A DNA stretch of 64,000 nucleotides from positions 62,001 to 126,000 of the forward strand of contig NZ_JASHIE010000010.1 in assembly GCF_030056655.1 (NCBI RefSeq), given 5' to 3'. Shown one piece after another: positions 1 through 7,206 of this stretch (its first letter is position 1; each line of letters begins with the position of its first letter). Origin of the DNA: Flectobacillus rivi (GTDB taxonomy: Bacteria; Bacteroidota; Bacteroidia; Cytophagales; Spirosomataceae). A program made the translations under genes and the position numbers. The notes below the pieces were generated by a model. It did not search any database, had not been told where the DNA came from, and saw nothing but the letters and a program-made list of their open reading frames with translations.

Positions 1-372
1 AACCAAATCATAGGTATTGCAAGTTCCCAAATCTATTACCACACAATTTTGTTGTGGAAACAGCACCATTGCTCCAATCGCAGCAGCGACACGGTCAGCA
101 CCAAGAGTATGAGGTGTATCATAAAGTTTTTGAATAGGCACAGAGGTTGTGGGTTGCAACAATACTAGTTCTGGGTCGTATTTTCCAAAATCAGCCTTTA
201 ATTGTTCCTCCGAATAACTGACTGTAGAGATGACAATATGTTTTGGGTTGATACTTTCCACGTATGCCAACAACGTAGGATAATCCAAGCCTTTTTGTAA
301 TTCTTGAAGTTTTCCACCGATAAATACCCCAGTTTTGGCAAAGGTATTGCCTAAGTCTATCGCTAAATTCAT
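1..372 (-). CDS. coaX: Type III pantothenate kinase, N-terminal part (cut by window edge)
   Basis: Cytoplasmic kinase that phosphorylates pantothenate in the first step of coenzyme A synthesis. The reverse strand opens with ATG at 372 and stays open to the window edge for 124 codons. It starts MNLAIDLGNTFAKTG, the acidic-residue phosphate-binding motif of the ASKHA fold. It continues with a DTPHTLGADRV segment, which matches the family's Y-TP-TLG-DR substrate motif, and then VIDLGTCNTYDLV, the second phosphate motif. These three motifs in this order are specific to CoaX rather than to CoaA or type II kinases. The C-terminal half lies outside the window. A good promoter and an inverted repeat lie directly upstream. 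Divergent from the MscS gene. Confidence 0.93.
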   Translation of the reverse strand, partial: MNLAIDLGNTFAKTGVFIGGKLQELQKGLDYPTLLAYVESINPKHIVISTVSYSEEQLKADFGKYDPELVLLQPTTSVPIQKLYDTPHTLGADRVAAAIGAMVLFPQQNCVVIDLGTCNTYDLV

Positions 373-395
373 GAGATTTGTTTTCAATAATAAAG

Positions 396-425
396 CAAAG
401 GTAGGGTTTTGATTATTAGGCACAA
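396..425 (-). promoter_or_regulatory. Probable coaX promoter
   Basis: On the minus strand TTG (425-423) is followed after 19 bp by TACCTTTG (403-396), a full match to the Bacteroidota TAnnTTTG -7 box with an appropriate -33 box. The predicted start of transcription is about 15-20 nt before the coaX ATG. The match is seen in the sequence; activity is inferred. Confidence 0.6.
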
Positions 426-457
426 TGTTAAGATGAGCATTCCTATTACATTGTGCC
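419..457. promoter_or_regulatory. Inverted repeat over the coaX -33 region
   Basis: GGCACAATGT (419-428) and its perfect complement ACATTGTGCC (448-457) are separated by 19 bp and overlap the -33 box of the proposed coaX promoter. It could be an operator for a dimeric regulator with half-sites about three helical turns apart (29 bp start to start). No regulator is identified. Confidence 0.35.
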
Positions 458-621
458 CAATCAAAGGCATTGAGGTGAGTGATTTATTTCATAACTAATA
501 TTTTCTAGAATCTTAAAACAAGAATATTGGTTGGTCTTTATATTTGCTCCTGCTTTGGAAAAGCAGGAAAGTACTTATGCTAGCCAAATGACCAAAAACA
601 TCTTTATCAAACAAACTTTTT

Positions 622-1704
622 ATGAATTTCTTATCTCAATCCATACTCGAAAATACTGTAATAGACTTAATCTGGTTTACAGGAATTTGCCTTTTGGGAG
701 TATTGATTAAAAGGTATTTCTCTATTGTCTTGAGTAAAGTCCTTTATCGAGTTTTGCGCCACGACAAAGTGCCTATCTACACCTGTATTGAATTACTTCG
801 GAAGCCGCTTGAAGTGTTTTTTATTCTTAATGCTATATGGCTTGCTTCTTATCATATCAAAGTCCCTAGAGCTTGGCATTTAGCACCAGTTGAACAATTT
901 GGTATCCTGATGTTTGTTTGGAAAACCTTTCAGCTTACGCTTATTATGTCGTTTTCGTGGATACTTATTCGTATCACAAAGTTTCTAGCAATTGTTTTTC
1001 AAGAAAAAGCTGCGCTTACAGAAAGTAAACTCGATGACCAGTTTGTACCATTCACCAAAGATTTAGTGATTGTTGCCTTGGTCTTAATGACGTTTTTTTC
1101 GATGCTAGGAATAGTTTTCAAAATTGACGTAATAGCACTGATTACGGGTTTGGGGATTGGGGGTTTGGCTATCGCCTTAGCTGCTCGTGAGACTTTAGAA
1201 AACTTATTTGCTTCGTTTACGATTTTCTTGGACTTACCTTTTTTGGTGGGCGATACCATTTTGCTTGATAAAGTAACTGGCGATGTGGAAAAAATTGGTT
1301 TTCGTAGTACCCGCATTCGTACAGGTGATGGTAGCTTGGTAACAGTACCTAATCGCCTCATTACAGCACAAGCCTTAGAAAACCTCAGTCAAAGAAATTA
1401 CCGCCGTGCTCGTTATGCCCTTCGTTTACGTTTGGACACACCTACCGAGGCAGTCAAAGCAATTGTGAATGATATTCAAACTTTGGTAGAATCACACGAT
1501 AAAATATACCATAGCGACCCTGGCAAAACTCGTTTTGACGCTATTGGCGATAACTCACTTGATATTTTAGTTTCTTACCATGTAGCTACCAACAGCATTG
1601 TTGTTTTGAATGAGGTAAAAGAAGAAATTAATTACCAGATTTTATCCATTGTCCAAAAACATCAAGCGCAATTAGCCTATCCTACTTTCCGAATTATCAA
1701 CTAA
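622..1704 (+). CDS. MscS-family mechanosensitive ion channel
   Basis: Inner-membrane channel that opens on membrane tension to release osmolytes. The 360-residue protein has hydrophobic segments near residues 13-30, 55-78, 92-125 and 147-167. They are followed by the glycine/alanine-rich pore helix at about 171-195 (GLGIGGLAIALAARETL). The MscS beta domain follows at about 200-250, with FLVGDTILLD and TRIRTGDGSLVTVPN. Length and layout fit a small MscS protein with one or two helices more than E. coli MscS. The start follows an AT-rich leader with no clear Shine-Dalgarno site, as is usual in the phylum. Monocistronic as far as can be seen. Confidence 0.93.
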   Translation: MNFLSQSILENTVIDLIWFTGICLLGVLIKRYFSIVLSKVLYRVLRHDKVPIYTCIELLRKPLEVFFILNAIWLASYHIKVPRAWHLAPVEQFGILMFVWKTFQLTLIMSFSWILIRITKFLAIVFQEKAALTESKLDDQFVPFTKDLVIVALVLMTFFSMLGIVFKIDVIALITGLGIGGLAIALAARETLENLFASFTIFLDLPFLVGDTILLDKVTGDVEKIGFRSTRIRTGDGSLVTVPNRLITAQALENLSQRNYRRARYALRLRLDTPTEAVKAIVNDIQTLVESHDKIYHSDPGKTRFDAIGDNSLDILVSYHVATNSIVVLNEVKEEINYQILSIVQKHQAQLAYPTFRIIN

Positions 1705-1801
1705 TTTATTTGCCATCCTTAAAAACATCCATTTACCCTGATTTCGTGTGTCTGGTGTAGAAAATGCTCGTGGATTAAAAAGAAACACACAACTTTAATC
1801 C

Positions 1802-2131
1802 ATGAACAAGCGCAAGATACCAATAGAGCTAATCATCTGGGTAAGTGGACTTTTATGGCTGGCATTCTCCCGTCCCGAAAGCACTCACTTTACAATTTGT
1901 CCCTTAGCTTTAGCAGGTTTTGAACATTGTCCAGGTTGCGGATTAGGTCATTCTATTTCTTATTTGTTGAGAGGTGAATGGCAATTATCTTGGCAAAGTC
2001 ACCCTCTAGGTGCTTTTGCATTGCTAATACTACTTAAACGCATTTTTGAACTTGGTAAAACAGCATTTTGCTCAAACGTTTGCTCAAACAAAACTGAAGA
2101 CTTTTATCCATCTAAACTTTTAAGAAAATGA
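1802..2131 (+). CDS. DUF2752 family small membrane protein
   Basis: 109-residue protein with two hydrophobic segments (about 8-23 and 65-80). Between them lies the DUF2752 signature: a Cys-Pro at residues 33-34 and CPGCGLGH at 43-50. Function of the family is not established; the three cysteines suggest metal binding or a redox-sensitive site, which is inference. Its stop codon overlaps the ATG of the next gene (ATGA), so it is translationally coupled to the TM2 protein. In many Bacteroidota these two families occur together. Confidence 0.85.
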   Translation: MNKRKIPIELIIWVSGLLWLAFSRPESTHFTICPLALAGFEHCPGCGLGHSISYLLRGEWQLSWQSHPLGAFALLILLKRIFELGKTAFCSNVCSNKTEDFYPSKLLRK

Positions 2132-2490
2132 ATCCCAACTTCGTAATTATGATGGCCAACTTAGAACCTGAGGAAGCTATTTTTATCCAAAATTTAGTCA
2201 GAGATTTGGACGAAACACAACAACAACAGTTTTTGGCAATGTACCAAAACAAACGTCGTGATACAACCTTGATACTTATTACAACAATCATGGGATTCTT
2301 CGGTTTCGCTGGTATTCAACGCTTTTTGACAGATAGAATTGGTATGGGTATCCTTTACTTCTTTACAGGTGGACTTTGTATGATTGGTACAATCGTCGAT
2401 TTGGTTAACCACAAAAGCATGACAATGGAATATAACCGTCAAGTAGCAGCCGAAATATTAGCCTCGATTAAACTTTGGCAAAATCGATAA
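2128..2490 (+). CDS. TM2 domain-containing membrane protein
   Basis: 120-residue protein with a charged cytoplasmic N-terminus (1-45). Two transmembrane helices follow (about 46-64 and 73-95), joined by the TM2-type turn AGIQRFLTDRIGMG. The TM2 family is widespread with no defined biochemical role. The ATG at 2128 overlaps the upstream stop codon by four bases; a second ATG pair lies seven residues downstream. The overlap favours the first start and co-translation with the DUF2752 gene. Confidence 0.85.
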   Translation: MNPNFVIMMANLEPEEAIFIQNLVRDLDETQQQQFLAMYQNKRRDTTLILITTIMGFFGFAGIQRFLTDRIGMGILYFFTGGLCMIGTIVDLVNHKSMTMEYNRQVAAEILASIKLWQNR

Positions 2491-2677
2491 TGGCTGTCAA
2501 GTAAAAATCTATTAGGTAGCTTATTTCTCTTTTCAACCTTTAGATGACGAATCGAGATGTTCGGCAACAAGGTATCATTTATCAAAAAGATATTGTAAAT
2601 TTCATAGGAAAACATGGAATGAGTATATTATCCATATATTCGTATTTATCCCATGTAACATTTTCATTATCGTACTT

Positions 2678-3577
2678 ATGGAAAACCCAATATCTCGTCG
2701 TTCGGTATTACAAAAAACCCTAGCGGCGACTACTGCTACCATGCTGACATCCTCCCTCAACAACCGCATCGAAGCTGCCGACAACCATATTGGTTCGGCT
2801 CTCAAAGGACGCATCAATCACTCGGCTTGCCGTTGGTGTTATGAGTCAGTTCCTTTTGAGGATTTGTGTAAATCTGCTAAAGAAATCGGCATGAAGTCGA
2901 TTGAATTGACAGGCCCTGAAGAATGGTCTATTATGAAAAAATATGATCTTACAGCAGGTATGGGTTGGGGAAGCTGGCCAAAAGGTACAGGGTTGACAAA
3001 TTTCTTTAATGACCCAAAAAATCATGACCTGTTGGCAAACTACTATATCGACTATCTGATTCCAGAAGCAGCAAAAGCAGGTATCAAAAACTTGATTTGT
3101 TTTTCAGGAAACCGTAATGGTATCAGCGAAACACAAGGTTTGTTGAACTGCAAAAAGGTAATTCAAAGAATTATCAAAACTGCCGAAAAACACGATGTGA
3201 CACTTTCGATGGAATTGTTGAACTCAAAAGTAAACCACAGAGATTATCAGTGTGATCATACCGAATGGGGCGTGGAACTTTGTGAAATGGTTGGTTCTGA
3301 AAAATTCAAATTGTTGTATGACATCTACCACATGCAAATCATGGAAGGGGACGTAATTGCAACAATCAAAAAATATAATGAGTATATCTCTCACTACCAC
3401 ACAGGTGGTGTACCAGGGCGTCATGAAATCAACGACTCTCAAGAGTTGAACTATCCTGCTATTATGAAAGCTATTGTTGATACTGGCTACAAAGGCTTTA
3501 TTGGGCAAGAATTTATCCCAACTCGTACCGACAAAATTGCTTCATTGCGTGAAGGTATCTTGATTTGTGACATCTAG
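2678..3577 (+). CDS. Tat-exported sugar isomerase/epimerase-like TIM-barrel protein (hydroxypyruvate isomerase family)
   Basis: 299 residues. The N-terminus carries a twin-arginine motif SRRSVLQ at 6-12 followed by an Ala/Thr-rich stretch ending near AEAAD-like residues, so the enzyme is probably folded in the cytoplasm and moved to the periplasm. The rest is a xylose-isomerase-like TIM barrel close to the Hyi/AP-endonuclease-2 family. It keeps the metal ligands expected there: Glu in MELLNSK, Asp and His in YDIYHMQ, His in HTGGVPGRHE and Glu in GQEFIP. Hyi itself is cytoplasmic, so the Tat signal argues against a housekeeping glyoxylate role. The neighbouring GMC dehydrogenase modules make a role in oxidised (keto-) sugar processing attractive, but this is inference. 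Confidence 0.85.
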   Translation: MENPISRRSVLQKTLAATTATMLTSSLNNRIEAADNHIGSALKGRINHSACRWCYESVPFEDLCKSAKEIGMKSIELTGPEEWSIMKKYDLTAGMGWGSWPKGTGLTNFFNDPKNHDLLANYYIDYLIPEAAKAGIKNLICFSGNRNGISETQGLLNCKKVIQRIIKTAEKHDVTLSMELLNSKVNHRDYQCDHTEWGVELCEMVGSEKFKLLYDIYHMQIMEGDVIATIKKYNEYISHYHTGGVPGRHEINDSQELNYPAIMKAIVDTGYKGFIGQEFIPTRTDKIASLREGILICDI

Positions 3578-3589
3578 ATATTGAGTGAA

Positions 3590-3805
3590 TTAGTGGTTGA
3601 GTGATTTAGTGATTGTATTAAAACATGAGTTATCTCGAATTTCAACATTAGGCTTATTCTCCAATTATTCATCAAAAAAGGCGTTCGAAATGATTTTTTC
3701 GAACGCCTTTTTTGATACTATCTTTCTGAACCATGTTTGTATTGAAAACTCCTATCTAAGGTTATGTACTCACACTTCCGAAATCAGCAATCACAAATCC
3801 AAAAT
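3590..3805. repeat. Nested palindromic intergenic element A, with a 20-bp central hairpin
   Basis: Lies between the convergent TIM-barrel and cupin genes. The centre is a perfect 20-bp stem (3671-3690 with 3697-3716) with A6 and T6 tracts, able to terminate transcription from both sides. The flanks carry the words GAGTGATTTAGTGATT and ATGAGTTATCTCGAATTT, which recur in elements at 35.7 and 40.2 kb. A degenerate copy; no gene is supported here. Confidence 0.7.
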
Positions 3806-3809
3806 CGAA

Positions 3810-4169
3810 TTATTCTTCTCTGTTTACGGTATCAATTGAAAAGGCAGGAAGGCATACGCTCCAATATTCACAAGCCTCGTCGAAAGGATTGCTATATCTG
3901 ACTCTACTTCCCTTTGTGATCAAAATGCTTTGCCCTGCCGAAATCTCGATTACTTCGCCATCAACTTCGATCAGTTTTTTACCTTTACTGACTAAAGTCC
4001 ACTCGTCAAAAGCGGGATTTTGGTGTGGCTCACTCCAACCAGAAGGAGCAATCATACGAGCAATACTAATATTTTCTTGTTGTGTGGCTACTCTTCCGAA
4101 ATGTTCTTCGATAAGTTTTCCGTCTGTAGTAGGTACGACGAAAGGTTTGGTTTGATGAATGTAACTCAT
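3810..4169 (-). CDS. Cupin domain protein
   Basis: Small single-domain cupin of 119 residues from the ATG at 4169 (MSYIHQTKPF). An ATG eleven codons upstream gives a hydrophobic extension (MALFLLLK) that the family lacks, so I prefer the shorter form. Cupin motif 1 is seen as EPHQNPAFDEWTLVSKG and motif 2 as AGQSILITKGSRVRYSN. The canonical metal ligands are only partly present (one His and a Glu in motif 1, no His in motif 2), so enzymatic activity is uncertain; sugar or ligand binding is as likely. Transcribed alone, convergent with the TIM-barrel gene and downstream of the GMC operon's terminator. Confidence 0.82.
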   Translation of the reverse strand: MSYIHQTKPFVVPTTDGKLIEEHFGRVATQQENISIARMIAPSGWSEPHQNPAFDEWTLVSKGKKLIEVDGEVIEISAGQSILITKGSRVRYSNPFDEACEYWSVCLPAFSIDTVNREE

Positions 4170-4247
4170 ATTGTTATTTTTTAGTAATAAAAATAATGCC
4201 ATAAACCTTGGATATATGCTTCAAAGTTTTGCCAATCTTGTTAAAAC

Positions 4248-4273
4248 AAAAACGCCTCGAAAGAGGCGTTTTT
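4248..4273 (-). terminator. Rho-independent terminator of the first GMC operon
   Basis: AAAAACGCCTC and GAGGCGTTTTT form an 11-bp stem closed by a GAAA tetraloop, with a U-run on the minus strand. It lies 29 bp after the GMC stop codon. Confidence 0.88.
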
Positions 4274-4301
4274 GCAAAGGTATGAATAGACTTTGTAAGT
4301 T

Positions 4302-6017
4302 CTACAAGTTTTTCTTTTTCAATTCACTTACAGCAAAATCAGCAGCACGTGCTGTCAATGCCATATATGTCAACGATGGGTTTACGCAAGAAGCCGAAAC
4401 CATTGCAGCACCATCTGTAACAAATACGTTTTTCACAGCGTGAACTTGATTGTGCTTGTTCAATACCGAAGTTTTAGGATCACGACCCATACGAGCAGTA
4501 CCCATTTCGTGAATACCCAAACCAATGTGAGTTGATTGGCTATTGTAAGTACTGATATTTTTGAAACCAGCTGCTTCCAACATTTCAGCAGCGTCGTTCA
4601 TCATATCTTCACGCATTTTTAATTCGTTTTGTCCAAATTCAGATTCGAAAGAAAGCACTGGTAAGCCCCACTTATCTTTTTGGTCGCTCAAAGTAAAGCG
4701 GTTGCTTTCGTTTGGAAGGATTTCACCAAAACCACCAAATCCAATTGACCATGAACCTGGGTGAGTTAAATCTTCTTTGAATGAAGCACCGAAACCATCC
4801 ATACCAACACCACGACCCCAACCTGCACGGCTAGCACCACCTTGGTAGCCAAATCCACGAAGATAATCACGCTTGTCTTTACCCCAGTTACGGAAACGTG
4901 GAATATACAACCCGTTTGGACGGTTACCGAAGAAGTAATCTTCATTGAAACCTTCTACTGATGCACTAGCACCAACTCCTAAGTGGTGGTCCATGATGTT
5001 ACGACCTAATTGATCGCTTTCATTACCCATACCAGTAGGGAAACGGTTTGATTTTGAGTTCATCAAAATTGAAGCAGAAGGAATAGCTCCAGCATTCAAG
5101 AAGATGATTTTTGCATAGTATTCAGTAACAGCCATTGTATTTTGGTCAATTACACGAACACCTTTTGCTTTTTGTGTTTTATCGTCAAAAATTACTTCAG
5201 ATACAATGGCATTATGAACCATTACCAAGCGTTTTGTACGAGCTGCTGCTGGCAAAGTAGCCGATAATGAGCTAAAGTAACCACCATAAGGACAACCACG
5301 CATACACTTGTTACGGTATTGACAAGAACCACGACCAACAGCTGTATGTTGTGGACCTGGCTTAGTCAAGTGAGCTACACGACCAACTGTTACAGGACGT
5401 CCCAATTTGCTTTTTACTGCATTTGTGAAGTGAGTTTCAGGAGCAGTCATTTGCATAGCTGGCAAGAAGTGGCTATCTGGTAATACATCCAAACCTTCTG
5501 CTTGACCAGAAATACCTGCAAACTTCTCTACATACGTGTACCAAGGAGCAAGGTCTTCATAACGAATTGGCCAGTCAACCCCAACGCCTTCTTTTAAGTT
5601 AGCTTCAAAATCTGCTTTGTTCCAACGGTAAGACTGACGTCCCCACAACAAAGATTTACCACCTGTATGATAGGCACGAATCCAGTCGAAACCACCTTTT
5701 TTCTCGATATAAGGGTTTTGCTTATCGTTTTCGAACAAATAACGGTGCTCTTCGTTGGCTGTATAACCAGTACGCATACCAGCCCAGTACTCTTCAGCAG
5801 CCATGTTTGTTGGACGACCACGGTGTGCAAAATCCCAAGGATCTTTCATTGCCGTTTCGTAACCTTCAATATGTTTGATTTCACGACCACGCTCAAGTAC
5901 TGCTACTCTCAAACCTTTTTCTGTTAATTCTTTGGCAGCCCAACCGCCCGAAATACCAGAACCAACAACGATTGCGTCGAAGGTTTGGTTTTTTACTGCA
6001 TCTATATTAAGATTCAT
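4302..6017 (-). CDS. GMC-family FAD oxidoreductase, large subunit of a periplasmic sugar/glycoside dehydrogenase (copy 1)
   Basis: 571-residue flavoprotein. The FAD dinucleotide motif GSGISGG is at 19-25; the GMC catalytic region has HEMGTARMG (His503) and VNPSLTYMALTARA (Asn546), the usual His/Asn pair. A C-x5-C-x3-C-P cluster (Cys232, 238, 242) matches the cysteine motif proposed to hold a 3Fe-4S cluster in FAD-dependent glucose dehydrogenases, which implies electron transfer to an outside acceptor rather than to oxygen. The protein has no signal peptide; it probably rides through the Tat system with the small subunit encoded just upstream, as in gluconate, fructose and lactose dehydrogenases. 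Substrate not readable from sequence. No cytochrome c subunit is encoded nearby. Confidence 0.92.
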   Translation of the reverse strand: MNLNIDAVKNQTFDAIVVGSGISGGWAAKELTEKGLRVAVLERGREIKHIEGYETAMKDPWDFAHRGRPTNMAAEEYWAGMRTGYTANEEHRYLFENDKQNPYIEKKGGFDWIRAYHTGGKSLLWGRQSYRWNKADFEANLKEGVGVDWPIRYEDLAPWYTYVEKFAGISGQAEGLDVLPDSHFLPAMQMTAPETHFTNAVKSKLGRPVTVGRVAHLTKPGPQHTAVGRGSCQYRNKCMRGCPYGGYFSSLSATLPAAARTKRLVMVHNAIVSEVIFDDKTQKAKGVRVIDQNTMAVTEYYAKIIFLNAGAIPSASILMNSKSNRFPTGMGNESDQLGRNIMDHHLGVGASASVEGFNEDYFFGNRPNGLYIPRFRNWGKDKRDYLRGFGYQGGASRAGWGRGVGMDGFGASFKEDLTHPGSWSIGFGGFGEILPNESNRFTLSDQKDKWGLPVLSFESEFGQNELKMREDMMNDAAEMLEAAGFKNISTYNSQSTHIGLGIHEMGTARMGRDPKTSVLNKHNQVHAVKNVFVTDGAAMVSASCVNPSLTYMALTARAADFAVSELKKKNL

Positions 6018-6056
6018 TTTATATCTTCTATAAGTATTGAAAGAAATTAAATAAGT

Positions 6057-6081
6057 GGGTAAAATGAAATCTATTTTACCC
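6057..6081. repeat. GGGTAAAAT hairpin upstream of GMC copy 1
   Basis: GGGTAAAAT (6057-6065) pairs perfectly with ATTTTACCC (6073-6081). It sits in the gap between the small- and large-subunit genes, next to a TTAGGCT palindrome. The same pair of motifs, inverted, occurs at 55.3-55.4 kb. Confidence 0.6.
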
Positions 6082-6169
6082 GCATTAGGCTGTATGCTTT
6101 AAGCTGTAAACGTAAATATTACTCCATTTTTTAATACTTACGACTTCTTTCCTAAAGCCTAATAATGCC
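6082..6169. repeat. TTAGGCT palindromic repeat (copy 1)
   Basis: An imperfect palindrome: GCATTAGGCTGTA at the left end is mirrored by TAAAGCCTAATAATGC at the right end. Shares words with elements at 21.5-21.8 kb and 55.3-55.4 kb. It fills most of the 166-bp gap inside the dehydrogenase operon. Confidence 0.6.
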
Positions 6170-6183
6170 ATCTTGCGTTGTTC

Positions 6184-6789
6184 TTAGTAAGCAAAAGCTT
6201 TTTGTCCTGGCTTCAACTTGGTATTTTCAAATTTGCCTGGGATTGGCTCATATACGAATGAAGCTTTCAAACCTTGCTCAGAAGTATAATAACCTGTTAA
6301 AGTAAGCTCTTTCATCAAACGCCAGAAAGGAACACCCATAGCGGCATCCATACTTTCTTTGTCAACGTTATCTCCAACTTTTACTTGCTTCACATTGTAT
6401 TGTTTCATCAACTCTTTGGTATCTGATTCAAGTTGCTTCAATGTTGCAATTTGTTGGTCTTTTGATTGAGCTAAGAAGTTTTTCTTTTCTAAATCAGATA
6501 CACCCGCCAAGAAGCTTTTGTGCTCTGGTGCTTTGTAACAATCATTCAACATCATTTCAATGAATGCTGGTACTCCTGCATCTTTTGCACCAGGAGTGGT
6601 AGTTCTTGGAATGATATGCTCGGCTACTTCTGCTACTATCTTACGCTGAGTATCATTGAGGCTAAACGACTCAAGCGCTATAGAAGTGTTTTTTGCTTCA
6701 CCTGCTCTGCTCATTGCCAAAAGGGTTGGTGCCGAAAGCGTCCCTCCAATTAATAAGGCAACTTTTGAGAGTGCGTCTCTTCTGTTCAT
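6184..6789 (-). CDS. Gluconate 2-dehydrogenase subunit 3-like Tat small subunit (copy 1)
   Basis: 201 residues. MNRRDALSKVALLIGG is a twin-arginine signal; the body has the family's IVAEVAEHIIPRTTTPGAKDAGVPAFIEMM segment split as IIPRTTTPGAKDAGV, plus TGYYTSEQGLKASFVY and a closing proline-rich tail. In characterised three-subunit dehydrogenases this small subunit carries the folded catalytic partner across the membrane. It is the first gene of a two-gene operon with the GMC protein at 4302-6017, 166 bp downstream, and a promoter candidate lies about 100 bp upstream. Longer than its paralogue at 8972-9502 (176 residues) because of an insertion in the middle. Confidence 0.88.
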   Translation of the reverse strand: MNRRDALSKVALLIGGTLSAPTLLAMSRAGEAKNTSIALESFSLNDTQRKIVAEVAEHIIPRTTTPGAKDAGVPAFIEMMLNDCYKAPEHKSFLAGVSDLEKKNFLAQSKDQQIATLKQLESDTKELMKQYNVKQVKVGDNVDKESMDAAMGVPFWRLMKELTLTGYYTSEQGLKASFVYEPIPGKFENTKLKPGQKAFAY

Positions 6790-6892
6790 TTTAGATCGGG
6801 ATTTTGATATAGTATTTATAAATTAGTTTTTGTTCTTCCAACATACCAATGAATTATATTGTTTTAAAACTCATTGTATCTCTTTGAGAAAA

Positions 6893-6924
6893 TAAAGATA
6901 TTATATTTCCCATTCAACGCCAAA
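6893..6924 (-). promoter_or_regulatory. Probable promoter of dehydrogenase module 1
   Basis: On the minus strand TTTG (6924-6921), 20 bp, then TATCTTTA (6900-6893), a seven-of-eight match to TAnnTTTG. The rest of the 417-bp gap between the modules (6790-7206) holds the terminator of module 2 and AT-rich sequence without an open frame. Confidence 0.45.
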
Positions 6925-7116
6925 GACAAAACTTTATTTGAAAAGTTTTATTTTTTGCGAGTTTAAAGATAACCAATATTCGGCAATACTTTGCAAGGAA
7001 TTGCCATGGAAATATCATATTTCATCCCCTATGATGAGGTAAAATAGGGGTGTTTTATCTTTAAGAAAAGACTTTTTACAGTACAAAAAGGTATAATATG
7101 AAAAAAAGACCAAATA

Positions 7117-7152
7117 AAAATCCCCAAGGCTTGTTACAGCCTTGGGGATTTT
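7117..7152 (-). terminator. Terminator of dehydrogenase module 2
   Basis: A 15-bp perfect stem (7117-7131 with 7138-7152) around ATCCCCAAGGCT, loop of six, with a U-run on the minus strand. It separates the two tandem modules transcriptionally. Confidence 0.88.
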
Positions 7153-7206
7153 ATACAAAATATGACTATTGAATATCAATAATCGACCATTTTTTACCAG
7201 CTTATT

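Noticed and set aside
2544..2723. 59-codon frame starting ATGACGAATCGAGATG before the TIM-barrel gene
   Set aside because: Overlaps the Tat signal region of the well-supported downstream gene in another frame and has no recognisable features.
3597..3839. 80-codon frame in the gap between the TIM-barrel and cupin genes
   Set aside because: Crosses a 20-bp terminator hairpin and word repeats, no start context, overlaps the end of the convergent cupin gene.
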